A DNA stretch of 64,000 nt from positions 1-64,000 of the forward strand of contig CASTSB010000007.1 of assembly GCA_949451605.1 (NCBI GenBank). The letters are read 5' to 3'. This document shows, piece after piece, positions 8,688 to 17,262 of this stretch; the first letter of the stretch is position 1, and each line of letters starts with the position of its first letter. The notes below the pieces were generated by a model. The model did no database searches. It saw only the letters and a program-made list of their open reading frames with translations, and was not told the DNA's origin. Position numbers and translations under genes: made by a program. Source of the stretch: an uncultured Bacilli bacterium. Lineage in GTDB: Bacteria; Bacillota_I; Bacilli_A; RF39; UBA660.

Positions 8688-9074
8688 ATGAATTATAATT
8701 ATTATAGAAATAGTTCTAATCTTTTTAATCCAGAAGAAGGATATAACTTAGGTAATATGTTTGCAGATCTTTATAAAGGCTACAAAAACTATAAACCTGC
8801 TAAATTAACTGGTAGAACACCAGAAGAAAAAAGTTTTCTAGAACTATCACGTATTGGTTTCGCAATGCACGAAATGAATTTATATTTAGATCTTCATCCT
8901 GAAGACAGAACAATTCAGCAATTATTTAACGACTACAGGAAAATGTTTCTTGAGTTAGAAGAAAAGTATGAACAAAATTATGGCCCTATAACTATCACTA
9001 GTGATACGTTAGAAAAAAGTCCATTTGCTTGGGTTAAAGACGAATGGCCTTGGGAAGGAGGACGCAATGTTTAG
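8688..9074 (+). CDS. cotJB: spore coat protein CotJB with N-terminal CotJA-like segment
   Basis: 128 residues, about 40 longer than typical CotJB. The C-terminal two thirds match CotJB: 'SRIGFAMHEMNLYLDLHP', 'LEEKYEQNYGPITI', and the aromatic end 'WVKDEWPWE'. The first 40 residues ('NLFNPEEGYNLGNMFADLYKGYK') resemble CotJA, which normally is a separate small gene ahead of cotJB. CotJ proteins form an inner spore-coat layer made in the mother cell. The gene overlaps the next one, CotJC, by 8 bases, as in classic cotJ operons. ATG follows AAAGGAG. CotJB is confident; the CotJA fusion is inferred by eye. Confidence 0.85.
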   Translation: MNYNYYRNSSNLFNPEEGYNLGNMFADLYKGYKNYKPAKLTGRTPEEKSFLELSRIGFAMHEMNLYLDLHPEDRTIQQLFNDYRKMFLELEEKYEQNYGPITITSDTLEKSPFAWVKDEWPWEGGRNV

Positions 9075-9825
9075 TTATCAAAAAAGACTTCAATATCCTG
9101 TAAATATTAAAAAGAAAGACTTAAGACTAGCTAAATACCTAGTAACACAATATGGTGGTGCAAATGGTGAGCTTGCAGCTGCATTAAGATACTTAAATCA
9201 AAGATTTACTATGCCTGATAATAAAGGGAAAGCTCTTTTAACAGATATTGGAACTGAAGAGTTAGCTCATATAGAAATGTTAGAAACAATGATATATCAA
9301 TTAATGAAAGATGCAACTCTTGAAGAAATAAAAGAAGCAGGTCTTGATACTCACTATGCTGAACATGCTAAAGCCCTATTCCCAACTGATGCATCAGGAG
9401 TACCATTCACTACTACTTACTTTGCTACTACTGGTGATCCTCTAGCTGATTTATCTGAGGATATGGCAGCAGAACAAAAAGCTCGTGCTGTATATGAAAA
9501 TTTAATTGATTTAACTGATGATCCAGATGTAATAGGACCTCTACTTTGGTTAAGACAAAGAGAAATAGTTCACTATGCAAGATTCAAAGAATTATTTGAA
9601 TATTATGAAAAAAAACAAAATGATAATTCTAATAAACCAGGTAATGATATAATGTTTGCAAACAGCATGGAAAATAATCAACTACCAAATAATATGAAAA
9701 ATAATCAAGCTTTTTCTAATCAACAACCATTTGATGCCGAATACTTAAATAATATCTTTAAAAATATTGATTTAAATAGAAATTACATTCGTGGTTTAGA
9801 ACAAAAGAACTCTATATTTATATAG
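9067..9825 (+). CDS. cotJC: spore coat protein CotJC, manganese-catalase family
   Basis: The longest frame opens at 9025, but the start is ATG 9067: AAGGAGG lies at 9055-9061 and the protein then begins MFSYQKRLQYPV as CotJC does. It is 252 residues with the ferritin-like Mn-catalase fold: metal-ligand helices 'GTEELAHIEMLE' (E/H ligands) and 'RQREIVHYARFKE'. The core is followed by an Asn-rich tail of about 65 residues, longer than usual. CotJC sits in the spore coat and may detoxify peroxide. It overlaps cotJB by 8 bases and is followed by a strong terminator. Confidence 0.92.
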   Translation: MFSYQKRLQYPVNIKKKDLRLAKYLVTQYGGANGELAAALRYLNQRFTMPDNKGKALLTDIGTEELAHIEMLETMIYQLMKDATLEEIKEAGLDTHYAEHAKALFPTDASGVPFTTTYFATTGDPLADLSEDMAAEQKARAVYENLIDLTDDPDVIGPLLWLRQREIVHYARFKELFEYYEKKQNDNSNKPGNDIMFANSMENNQLPNNMKNNQAFSNQQPFDAEYLNNIFKNIDLNRNYIRGLEQKNSIFI

Positions 9826-9837
9826 AGCTCTTTTTTT
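9806..9837. terminator. bidirectional terminator after cotJ operon
   Basis: AGAACTCTATA/TATAGAGCTCT hairpin followed by a T-run on the plus strand, flanked by A on the minus strand. It also serves the convergent lipoprotein gene. Confidence 0.85.
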
Positions 9838-11209
9838 ATATTATTTCATCATCAAAATATTCATCAAATTTTCCTGATTTTTTATTATTTTTTTTGATAT
9901 TTTGATTATTTTTACTATTCTTTTTTGTTTTATTATTTTTATACTGATTATTATTTCGACTTTTATTATTTTTGTAATTTTTGTTCTTATTTTGATTTTT
10001 ATTTCTATTTGTATTTTTATTATTAGGCTTTCTTATTTTGGAATCAGTTTCTATTTTTCTTAATACTTCTTCTTCATTTATATAGCTATTACTAAATAAA
10101 TTTTTATAAATTTCAATTACTTTATTAGCAATTCCTTTGATTATTTTAATTAAGCCTCCAAACATTACATTTAATACTTCTCCATAACTAACATCAATAT
10201 CTGATGTATTTTTATAGCTTAAGTTACCTTTTTTTCTCTGTTTTCTTATTTCCTTTTCTATTTGCTTTCTTATATTTTTTTTATTTATTGAAAACTTTAT
10301 AAAGAATAAAATAATTAGTAATACTAAAATAGCTGTCAATATCATAGTTCTATAGTTGTAAAGTTCAAATTCAAAATTAATATATTGAGCACCAGCTTCA
10401 ACTGTTATCCATTCTAATTTTTTATCATCTTCTTTAGAATAAGTAGCATTATTCTTTAATGCAGAATAAGGTAATTCAACATTAAATTTAAGATCTATTG
10501 GACTTGAAGAATATATATCATCTATTCCAGGATCACTGCCCCTTCTAGTTAATCTTAAAACCCTAGAAGTATTTGGAATAAAAGATTGTCTTTCTACTTC
10601 TCCTTTAGAAGGTGCTCTATTTACTGCTGAATTGGCATTTCCATTTTTTATATCTTCATCCTCATCTTTATTTGAGCTTGCACCTTTTTCACTCTGAATA
10701 GACTCTTCTAAATTGTCTTCAGATCCAGAAGAAGGACTCATAACAGGTTCAGTAGCAAATAATTCCCCGCCATTTCTTAAATCATTTAATCTTGTATCGG
10801 CCGCATCTAATTTAAATTTAGCCGTATACTTATTTTTAAGAAAACTTTTCTCCACTTTAAATAATTTAAAATTAAAATTTTCATCAAATATTTCTAACAA
10901 ATTAATACGAACGTTTTCCTTAGTACTCAATGAATCAATATTTTTTATTTTATAGATAAGTTTATAGCCTTTATAATTATCTTTTTCATATTCACTAATT
11001 TTAAAGCCTTTCTTTTTTAACCTATCAATATCTTTTTTAGTAACATATTCTTTATCATTTAAATAACTTTGATCAACACCTACAAATAAAGTTAAATTAG
11101 CTGACTTATTTTTATTTATTTTTAAATCGCCTTCATACTTACCACAACCAGTTAAACATAATAGTATTAAAAATAAAATAATTAATTTACCCTTTTTTAT
11201 AACTTTCAT
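9836..11209 (-). CDS. membrane-anchored lipoprotein with Asn/Lys-rich cytoplasmic tail
   Basis: About 457 residues from the ATG at 11209; the longer frame's first ATG overlaps the GGAGGA ribosome site. A lipoprotein signal ends in lipobox LTGC near residue 21. An extracellular region follows ('GDLKINKNKSANLTLFVGV') reminiscent of LppM/DUF3153-like domains. A second membrane segment lies near 290-310 ('MILTAILVLLIILFFI'). The C-terminal tail of about 60 residues is almost only N and K. Function unknown; such tails are unstructured and basic, perhaps interacting with nucleic acid or phospholipid headgroups. Confidence 0.65.
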   Translation of the reverse strand: MKVIKKGKLIILFLILLCLTGCGKYEGDLKINKNKSANLTLFVGVDQSYLNDKEYVTKKDIDRLKKKGFKISEYEKDNYKGYKLIYKIKNIDSLSTKENVRINLLEIFDENFNFKLFKVEKSFLKNKYTAKFKLDAADTRLNDLRNGGELFATEPVMSPSSGSEDNLEESIQSEKGASSNKDEDEDIKNGNANSAVNRAPSKGEVERQSFIPNTSRVLRLTRRGSDPGIDDIYSSSPIDLKFNVELPYSALKNNATYSKEDDKKLEWITVEAGAQYINFEFELYNYRTMILTAILVLLIILFFIKFSINKKNIRKQIEKEIRKQRKKGNLSYKNTSDIDVSYGEVLNVMFGGLIKIIKGIANKVIEIYKNLFSNSYINEEEVLRKIETDSKIRKPNNKNTNRNKNQNKNKNYKNNKSRNNNQYKNNKTKKNSKNNQNIKKNNKKSGKFDEYFDDEII

Positions 11210-11257
11210 AGCTTCCTCCATTATATATTTACAATAAATTAATTATAACACAAAAGA

Positions 11258-11284
11258 AAAAAACTAGATATACTCTAGTCTCTT
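11258..11284 (-). terminator. intrinsic terminator
   Basis: ACTAGA/TCTAGT hairpin with T-run on the minus strand, overlapping the stop of the Bax-inhibitor gene. Confidence 0.75.
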
Positions 11285-11919
11285 TCTTTTGCAAATAATT
11301 TTAATAAATCTAAGAACAAATTAATAAAATCTAAATATAACTGAAATGCCGCAATTATAGCCATATTATCATTTGTAGCTTCAGCTTCTATCATTCTTCT
11401 AACATTTTGCATATCATATGCAGTATATCCTAAGAATAAAACTATTGATACTATACACAAAGTCATATCTAAAGAATTATTCATTATAAACATATTTACT
11501 ATTCCTAAAATTATTATAGCAAGTAATCCCATAAAAAGATAAACATGAAATTTGCTTAAATCAATCTTTGTAGATTTTCCAACAATAGCAAATATACCAA
11601 ATAAAATTGCTGTAATTGCAAATACATATATTATAGAATCAAGTGCAAACATAAAAAATATTGCAGAAAATGTAAGTCCAGTTAAACAGCAATAACCAAT
11701 ATAAGTTATTTTCGCAGTCTGTGAACTCATCTTATAAATTCTAGCACTTAAAAATATACAAAGCACTAACTGTAATATAAAAATTATCCAATAACCATTA
11801 TTTGAAAAAACCATTTTTAGTAGTGTTGGATTATATAGTACTATTGCTCCAGTTCCAAATGTTGCCAAAAGTCCAACAAATAACCATAAAAATACTTTAG
11901 AATAAAAATCGTTATTCAT
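11275..11919 (-). CDS. Bax inhibitor-1/YccA family membrane protein
   Basis: 214 residues with seven hydrophobic segments and a final acidic/basic end (KLFAKERD). The last segments, 'LFLGYTAYDMQNVRRMIEA' and 'AAFQLYLDFINLFLDLLKLF', match the BI-1 family signature, which includes the paired Asp residues of the di-aspartyl pH sensor. Family members are proton-gated calcium leak channels or membrane-protease regulators. Its ATG overlaps the upstream stop (TAATG), so it is translationally coupled to the preceding anchored protein. Confidence 0.9.
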   Translation of the reverse strand: MNNDFYSKVFLWLFVGLLATFGTGAIVLYNPTLLKMVFSNNGYWIIFILQLVLCIFLSARIYKMSSQTAKITYIGYCCLTGLTFSAIFFMFALDSIIYVFAITAILFGIFAIVGKSTKIDLSKFHVYLFMGLLAIIILGIVNMFIMNNSLDMTLCIVSIVLFLGYTAYDMQNVRRMIEAEATNDNMAIIAAFQLYLDFINLFLDLLKLFAKERD

Positions 11920-12596
11920 TATTTATCACTTTCCTTCTTTTCATTAATTATACTTTTTAAATAATACTTATCCCCATCTTTAGAATAAGTATAAATTTGA
12001 CTAGTAGCAGAATCCATTAAAATATTTTCATTTTCCTTATCATAATCTGCAAATACTTCGTCATTTAAATTATATAACTTACCCTCTTTTTTATATGCAA
12101 CTTTTATATTAACTATAAGTTCATTATTATTATATGTATATCCATATAATTTAGATATATATTCTTTGTCTCCACATGTACCTTTAGTTCTAGTAATTTT
12201 TTTACCATCAGATGAATAACTGTATCCATCATATTCATAATTAGAAAATTCTTCTGGTATAGCTTTTCCATCTTTAATTACATTTTTAGCTGCATTTTTA
12301 AAATCTTTTATACTAATTTCATCATCAAGTTCATCCTCATTATTAAGTTTTGAAAATACAACATATAAAATAGTATTATCTGATAATTTACTTTCATTAA
12401 TATTACCAACATATGTACAGCTAGTATTCTTTACCGCTTTATATAATTCATCTACTGTATTATGTTTAACTACTACTTTCTTTTCAGTTTTAAAGAAAAT
12501 GCTATGAATAAAAAATGCAAGTATAATTAAAACAAGTACAACTAAAGCTACTGCAATAATTAAATTCTTTCTATTTTTTAAATCTATTTTTTTCAT
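11919..12596 (-). CDS. single-pass membrane-anchored protein, unknown
   Basis: 225 residues. Basic N-terminus, one membrane segment at about 13-33 ('LIIAVALVVLVLIILAFFI') and an external beta-rich domain with two Cys at about 59 and 141 that might form a disulfide. It overlaps the Bax-inhibitor gene. Not recognised; the pairing hints at a shared envelope role. Confidence 0.6.
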   Translation of the reverse strand: MKKIDLKNRKNLIIAVALVVLVLIILAFFIHSIFFKTEKKVVVKHNTVDELYKAVKNTSCTYVGNINESKLSDNTILYVVFSKLNNEDELDDEISIKDFKNAAKNVIKDGKAIPEEFSNYEYDGYSYSSDGKKITRTKGTCGDKEYISKLYGYTYNNNELIVNIKVAYKKEGKLYNLNDEVFADYDKENENILMDSATSQIYTYSKDGDKYYLKSIINEKKESDK

Positions 12597-12666
12597 TAAT
12601 CTCTATCTCCTTATAAAAATATTCTATCACATTATAACTATAAAATAAATATGAAAAATAAGTTTA

Positions 12667-13095
12667 CTATTTTGATATTTTCTCCAAATCACCTTTTAAT
12701 ATTATAGGATTAAAACCTCTAATTTCATCATAAAGCATACTACTTTTATCTAACTCATTAAAAATATATATTTCTTTTCCATGCATAAAAGCTTCATACA
12801 TTTCTAAAAAAGTAGAAGCACCAATATAATTTTTGTAAATAGTCCCATTCTTTTCTTTATCAAAGTTTAATACTAAACAACAATCAACTTTATTTATCTT
12901 TTCTCTACTTTCTAAATACATTGATTTAAAAAAACTAATATATTCAAGTTCACTCATATTTTCATAAGATTCATTAGTAACATTATCCAAATAACAGTTT
13001 GGCATCACTAGTTCAAAATCTTTATTAAGAGCTTTATCAATATTTTCTATTTTAGAATAAAAACTACTACTACATATAATAAGTAACTTTTTCAT
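12667..13095 (-). CDS. nucleoside 2-deoxyribosyltransferase-like protein
   Basis: About 142 residues from ATG 13095. The longer TTG start lies before the AAGGAGG site and is unlikely. The core 'CCLVLNFDKEKNG...YIGASTFLEMYEAFMHGKEIYIFNE' fits the nucleoside 2-deoxyribosyltransferase-like fold, where a Gly-Ala-x-Thr loop and a Glu in 'FLEMYEA' act on the N-glycosidic bond. Whether it cleaves nucleosides or only binds nucleotides is unclear. Divergent from the 13182 gene, with which it shares an intergenic promoter region. Confidence 0.6.
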   Translation of the reverse strand: MKKLLIICSSSFYSKIENIDKALNKDFELVMPNCYLDNVTNESYENMSELEYISFFKSMYLESREKINKVDCCLVLNFDKEKNGTIYKNYIGASTFLEMYEAFMHGKEIYIFNELDKSSMLYDEIRGFNPIILKGDLEKISK

Positions 13096-13127
13096 AATAA
13101 CCTCCTTCTCCAAATATAATATATAAG

Positions 13128-13156
13128 TTGAAAAAAGTAAATTAATATGCTATAAT
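13128..13156 (+). promoter_or_regulatory. promoter of the 13182 gene
   Basis: -35 TTGAAA (13128-13133), a 17-bp spacer and -10 TATAAT (13151-13156). Confidence 0.7.
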
Positions 13157-13181
13157 AAGCTCGCATTAAGGGGTGAAGTAT

Positions 13182-13763
13182 ATGGATGATTCAAGACAAA
13201 AAAACTTTTTCTTGATTGGCTTTTTATTTATAGTTATTATTTTTATTAATGTTTTTATAAAAAGCGTTGACTTATCAGCAAAACCTACTAAATCATCTTC
13301 ATTAGAAACAAACAATAATTCTGTTATACCAAATAAAGAAATTGAAAATAGTAATAACAATGAAATTACTAATAACAAACCAGAAGATTCTTTCGAAGAA
13401 AAAAGCTATACTAATAATTCTAATTCAAAGTATTTTTATAGTAGTGATGACAAATATTATTTAATATTAACAGAAAATGAAAGATCATTTTCAAACGAAG
13501 AAATGGGAAAAACTGACAGTAGATATATTTTAAATATCGATGAATATTATTCTACTAACTCTTTTACGGGAAAATATAAAATTGAAAATGGAAAAATAAC
13601 CCTATTTATTGAAGCAGGTTGCAAAAACGAAAAAGGCGAATTTAATTGTGTAATTCCAGATGGAATAAAAATTAATAAGATAGATAATATTAATACTATG
13701 ACATTAGATTATAATGATTCAGAAATATATTTAGGTAATATAAAATTATCTCTTAAAAATTAA
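13182..13763 (+). CDS. signal-anchored Asn/Ser-rich surface protein, unknown
   Basis: About 193 residues from ATG 13182; the GTG at 13173 lies inside the AAGGGGTG ribosome site. One membrane segment lies near residues 8-28. A Ser/Asn-rich linker ('NNNSVIPNKEIENSNNNEI') follows, then a C-terminal domain with a Cys pair near 153/161 ('EAGCKNEKGEFNCVI'). It ends overlapping the convergent transporter gene by 4 bases. No family recognised. Confidence 0.6.
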   Translation: MDDSRQKNFFLIGFLFIVIIFINVFIKSVDLSAKPTKSSSLETNNNSVIPNKEIENSNNNEITNNKPEDSFEEKSYTNNSNSKYFYSSDDKYYLILTENERSFSNEEMGKTDSRYILNIDEYYSTNSFTGKYKIENGKITLFIEAGCKNEKGEFNCVIPDGIKINKIDNINTMTLDYNDSEIYLGNIKLSLKN

Positions 13764-14659
13764 ATATCTAAAATACCAAGTATTAAAATACCCATAAGTA
13801 CTAAGAATATTGCAAAATATTCTTTTTTTGTTAAAATCTCTTTTAAAAATATTCTAGAAAGAATCATCGATAAAATACAATAAGATCCTACAATAGGAGC
13901 TGCAATTACACTAAAACCAGCCATCGCAAAAACATAAAAGAATTGTCCAAGAGTTTCAAATAAGGCTGCAAAAATTTTAGTTTTTTCCTTAAAAAGATTA
14001 AGTTTTTCTCCTTTTATATTCAAATAAATATATGTAATAAAACTATAAACTAAAAAAGTATATTCATAAGCAATCAAAGCTGTATCTTCGTTTATTATTT
14101 GTCCATAATCTAAATATATTGCATCTAAAAATGTCCCCATGCCATCAATAAGACAATATGTAAGTGGAAAAATAATTGTTAATTTCAAAATATTACCAAA
14201 AGTATTTCTTTTGTTAAATTCTTCTCTTGCTGTCTTACTATTATTAAGCTCAATTTTTGAAAGTATAAAAATACCAACAAAAATTAGAAAAAAAGCTATA
14301 TAACAATAAACAGATAATTTCTCTTTAAAGAATATAAGTAAAAGTAAGGCTGTAATTACCCCACTAGTATTTTGTATAGGACTAGCAATTGAAAGCTCCA
14401 AGTACTTTAAGCCTTTATATCCAATTACCATGCTCGCTATATAACAAAGAGATACAGGTAAATATTTTAAAATATCGATAAATTCTATTTTCACACTATT
14501 AAGAAGCAAATAAAAAGTAGCATGAATACCCATTATAAGTCCAACTATCAATCCTGTTTTTAAATGATTATACTTATCGTTACTTTTATTTCCAATTTTA
14601 TAAAATAAATCTGCAATACCCCAACTAATAAAAGTTAAAAAAGCACATAATAGCCACAT
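13760..14659 (-). CDS. EamA/DMT-family transporter
   Basis: About 299 residues with ten hydrophobic segments in two five-helix halves, the EamA drug/metabolite-transporter architecture ('WGIADLFYKIG' at the start, 'SPIQNTSGVITALLLLIFF' in the first repeat, 'APIVGSYCILSMILSRIFL' in the second). Start is the ATG at 14659, just after AGGAGTG; the GTG nine bases upstream is in that site. Substrate unknown; related proteins carry sugars, amino acids or metabolites. Confidence 0.85.
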   Translation of the reverse strand: MWLLCAFLTFISWGIADLFYKIGNKSNDKYNHLKTGLIVGLIMGIHATFYLLLNSVKIEFIDILKYLPVSLCYIASMVIGYKGLKYLELSIASPIQNTSGVITALLLLIFFKEKLSVYCYIAFFLIFVGIFILSKIELNNSKTAREEFNKRNTFGNILKLTIIFPLTYCLIDGMGTFLDAIYLDYGQIINEDTALIAYEYTFLVYSFITYIYLNIKGEKLNLFKEKTKIFAALFETLGQFFYVFAMAGFSVIAAPIVGSYCILSMILSRIFLKEILTKKEYFAIFLVLMGILILGILDI

Positions 14660-14705
14660 AAACTTCACTCCTAAAAAACAACTAAATTATAACACAAACA
14701 AACAA

Positions 14706-14742
14706 AATAGAATAGTATTTCTACTATTCTACTGTTACAGAT
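14706..14742 (-). terminator. terminator of glmS
   Basis: AGAATAGTA/TACTATTCT hairpin overlapping the glmS stop, followed by a T-rich stretch on the minus strand. Confidence 0.75.
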
Positions 14743-16478
14743 TTAGCCAAGTTTCTAGGTTTATCTATGTCACAACCTCTAAGTAGTGCTACATAATAAC
14801 CAATATATTGTAATGTTGGAACTATAAGAATAGGTTGTAATAATTTACTTACCTTAGGAACAACAATCTTAAACTCTCCTTCTAAAATTGCTTCATCATT
14901 ACTGACAGTAATTATTTTAGCTCCCCTACTTTTTACTTCAATTATATTTGAAATAGTTTTATCCTTAATATTCTCATCACTTATAACTGCAAAGACAGGA
15001 ACATCCTTTTCTATTAATGAAATAGTACCATGTTTTAACTCACCTGCTTGATATGCCTCACTATGTGTATAAGCAACTTCTTTTAATTTCAAACTTCCTT
15101 CCAAACAAATTGCATAGTCAATTCCTCTACCTATAAAAAAGGCATCTTTACTATTAGCTATTTCATTAGCAATATTTTTTAATACTTCTTTCTTATTTAA
15201 AATATCTGTAAGAAGTCCAGGCAATCTTTTAGCATCATCTATAAAACTTTTATCTTTACCTCCTGAGGATCTATAAGCGAGTAATGAAAGTATAGCAACT
15301 TGCAATAAATAAGCTTTAGTTGTAGCAACTGCAATTTCAGGACCAGCTTCAATAAATAATTTAAAATCACATTCTCTAGCAATTGTCGATGTTTTTACAT
15401 TAACTATTGCTAATGTATCAATACTATTTTCTTTTGCTTTACGCATAGCAGCAATTGTATCAGCAGTTTCTCCTGATTGAGAAATAAGTATAACTAGCGT
15501 TTTTCTATCATAAATTACTTTTTTATATCTATATTCACTAGCGCACTCAACATAGCACTTTAAATTAGCATACTCTTCAAATAATGTTTTACCAATCATT
15601 CCAGCATACATTGCAGACCCACAAGCAACAAAATGAATCTCTTCATATTTACTTAAATCTGGAATAATATCAATATCATCTAAATATGGAGCAAGTGTCT
15701 TCATAAGAACAGCAGGCTCTTCCATTATTTCTTTTTCCATATAATGATTATATCCACATTTATCACTATCATCTTGTGAAATATCAGTAACAATTATTTG
15801 TTTTTCAATAACTTTTCCTTCTTTTGTAACTATTACCTTATCTTTAGTAATTTCTGCAATCTCTCCTTCTTCAAGTAATATATATTTATTTGTATATTCT
15901 ATTATTGCAGCAATGTCACTTGCTATAAAGTTTTCATTCTCTCCTATGCCAACAATTAAAGGAGAATCTTTCCTAACAGCGTATAATTTTTCATTATCAT
16001 CAAACAAAATACCAAATGCATAAGATCCCTTTATTTCACTAATAGCTTTATTAATTGCACTTAAAGCATCACCTTTATAATACTTGTTAATTAATGCACA
16101 AGCTACTTCCGTATCTGTTTCACTTATAAAATTAACACTTGATAATTTTTCTTTTAACTCGCTTGCATTCTCAATTATTCCATTATGAACTAAAGTAACC
16201 ATTCCCACTTTATGAGGATGCGCATTAACTTCATTTGCCCTACCATGAGTTGCCCATCTAGTATGAGCAATCCCAATATTACTCTCAATAATTTCTAGAA
16301 TATTTACCTTTTCTTCTAAATCTTTTATTTTACCTTTACTTTTAATTATTTGAATATCGCTTCTATTTTTCAAAGCAATCCCACTAGAGTCATATCCCCT
16401 ATACTCTAATCTTTTTAAACCGTTAATTAATATTTCTTTTGGATGTTTTTCACCAACATATCCAATTATTCCACACAT
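14724..16478 (-). CDS. glmS: glutamine-fructose-6-phosphate aminotransferase (isomerising)
   Basis: 584 residues. It makes glucosamine-6-phosphate from fructose-6-phosphate and glutamine, the entry to peptidoglycan and teichoic-acid amino sugars. The start is ATG 16478, giving the mature N-terminus MCGIIGYVG with the nucleophile Cys2 of the glutaminase domain. A frame extension up to 16619 reads through the ribozyme and is not protein. 'LVHNGIIENA' and 'SETDTEVA' mark the glutaminase domain. Two SIS domains ('CGSAMYAGMIGK', 'SQSGETADTIAAM', 'GRGIDYAICLEGSLKLKE') and the C-terminus 'RNLAKSVTVE' complete it. Ribosome site GGAGG. Expression is probably set by the upstream self-cleaving glmS ribozyme. 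Confidence 0.98.
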   Translation of the reverse strand: MCGIIGYVGEKHPKEILINGLKRLEYRGYDSSGIALKNRSDIQIIKSKGKIKDLEEKVNILEIIESNIGIAHTRWATHGRANEVNAHPHKVGMVTLVHNGIIENASELKEKLSSVNFISETDTEVACALINKYYKGDALSAINKAISEIKGSYAFGILFDDNEKLYAVRKDSPLIVGIGENENFIASDIAAIIEYTNKYILLEEGEIAEITKDKVIVTKEGKVIEKQIIVTDISQDDSDKCGYNHYMEKEIMEEPAVLMKTLAPYLDDIDIIPDLSKYEEIHFVACGSAMYAGMIGKTLFEEYANLKCYVECASEYRYKKVIYDRKTLVILISQSGETADTIAAMRKAKENSIDTLAIVNVKTSTIARECDFKLFIEAGPEIAVATTKAYLLQVAILSLLAYRSSGGKDKSFIDDAKRLPGLLTDILNKKEVLKNIANEIANSKDAFFIGRGIDYAICLEGSLKLKEVAYTHSEAYQAGELKHGTISLIEKDVPVFAVISDENIKDKTISNIIEVKSRGAKIITVSNDEAILEGEFKIVVPKVSKLLQPILIVPTLQYIGYYVALLRGCDIDKPRNLAKSVTVE

Positions 16479-16489
16479 ATAATTTCCTC

Positions 16490-16642
16490 CACTATTAAAA
16501 ATTAGTGAAGATATATGCTTTGTTATAATTTTAATTTTATTTTTTAACAATATATCTAACGAATCACTTAGTCCGTAGTAGTACCCGCCGAAAATTTCGA
16601 TAACTACTAACCTCGTCAACTTTTAATAGTTCAGGCGCTCAA
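16490..16642 (-). ncRNA. glmS ribozyme/riboswitch
   Basis: The minus strand carries the conserved glmS ribozyme core. Cleavage is expected between A16639 and G16638, at A|GCGCC. Then come AGCGCCTGAACT, the partner AGTTGACGAGG, and TTATCGAAATTTTCGGCGGG with the catalytic/pseudoknot segment, followed by paired arms (GATATAT/ATATATC) that run down towards the glmS ribosome site. The ribozyme binds glucosamine-6-phosphate and cuts its own mRNA, which lowers GlmS synthesis. Motif match is near the consensus; the 3' boundary is approximate. Confidence 0.95.
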
Positions 16643-16682
16643 AAATTAGTCTACAACCTTTCTTGACTATCATTCTACTTAT

Positions 16683-16712
16683 ATTATATGCAGAAAAAAA
16701 AGCCTTTGACAA
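16683..16712 (-). promoter_or_regulatory. promoter of the glmS transcript
   Basis: -35 TTGTCA (16712-16707), an 18-bp spacer and -10 TATAAT (16688-16683) on the minus strand. Predicted start lies some 35 bases before the ribozyme cleavage site. It overlaps the upstream terminator. Confidence 0.7.
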
Positions 16713-16740
16713 GAAAAGCAAACAAAAAACTGTCAAGCTT
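16689..16740 (-). terminator. intrinsic terminator before glmS promoter
   Basis: Stem AAGCTTGACAG with CTTGTCAAAGGCTT (one bulge), followed by a T-run on the minus strand. It ends the 126-residue gene. Confidence 0.7.
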
Positions 16741-17119
16741 AACACAAGACAGCATTTGTATAACTAAATAAATATTCATTGATAATTTGCATATCATAAA
16801 TATTATTTAAAAAGCAGTATCTAAGAATTAAGTCAAAATCATTAGTAGTGCTTAGACTATATCCAGCACTTTCTAATAACTCATTTGTATCATTTAAATC
16901 AAGCTTCAAAGATACACATAATTTTAGAATATTTTCCTTTTTTAAATTATAGCTTTCGCTACATCTAATCTTAGAAAATAACCTTCTATCGATACCAGCC
17001 CTATTGTAAACATCTGAATCTTTTTCTCCACTTCTATCTATAAAAGAAAAAAGTAAATCACGAAAATTCATAGTTTTACTTTGATTTAGATAATTTAACA
17101 ATTGATGATTTTCATTCAT
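16739..17119 (-). CDS. small helical HTH-like protein, unknown
   Basis: 126 residues. The pattern 'DSDVYNRAGIDRRLFSKIR', followed by 'SLKLDLNDTNELLESAGYSL' and 'DLILRYCFLNNIYD', is a recurrent module in Firmicutes. It often stands alone or is fused behind macro or kinase-like domains, and resembles a helix-turn-helix of the XRE type. It may bind DNA or a protein partner; no target is readable. Ribosome site AGGAGG. It lies upstream of glmS but is separated from it by a terminator. Confidence 0.6.
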   Translation of the reverse strand: MNENHQLLNYLNQSKTMNFRDLLFSFIDRSGEKDSDVYNRAGIDRRLFSKIRCSESYNLKKENILKLCVSLKLDLNDTNELLESAGYSLSTTNDFDLILRYCFLNNIYDMQIINEYLFSYTNAVLC

Positions 17120-17224
17120 ATTAATACCTCCTAATAAATAATCTTATTAATAGTTAATATAAACTGCTTCAATATATAAATTTCCAAATCACTTAGATAA
17201 TATCACTGATTGAAAAAAGTGTCA

Positions 17225-17256
17225 ACAAAAAAAGAGAACTTTAAAAGCCCTCTCAA
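17225..17256 (-). terminator. intrinsic terminator
   Basis: GAGAACTTT/GCCCTCTC imperfect hairpin followed by a T-run on the minus strand, after the camelysin-like gene. Confidence 0.65.
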
Positions 17257-17262
17257 TTATTT

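Noticed and set aside
16479-16619. N-terminal extension of GlmS
   Set aside because: It is the translated glmS ribozyme; Cys2 must be N-terminal.
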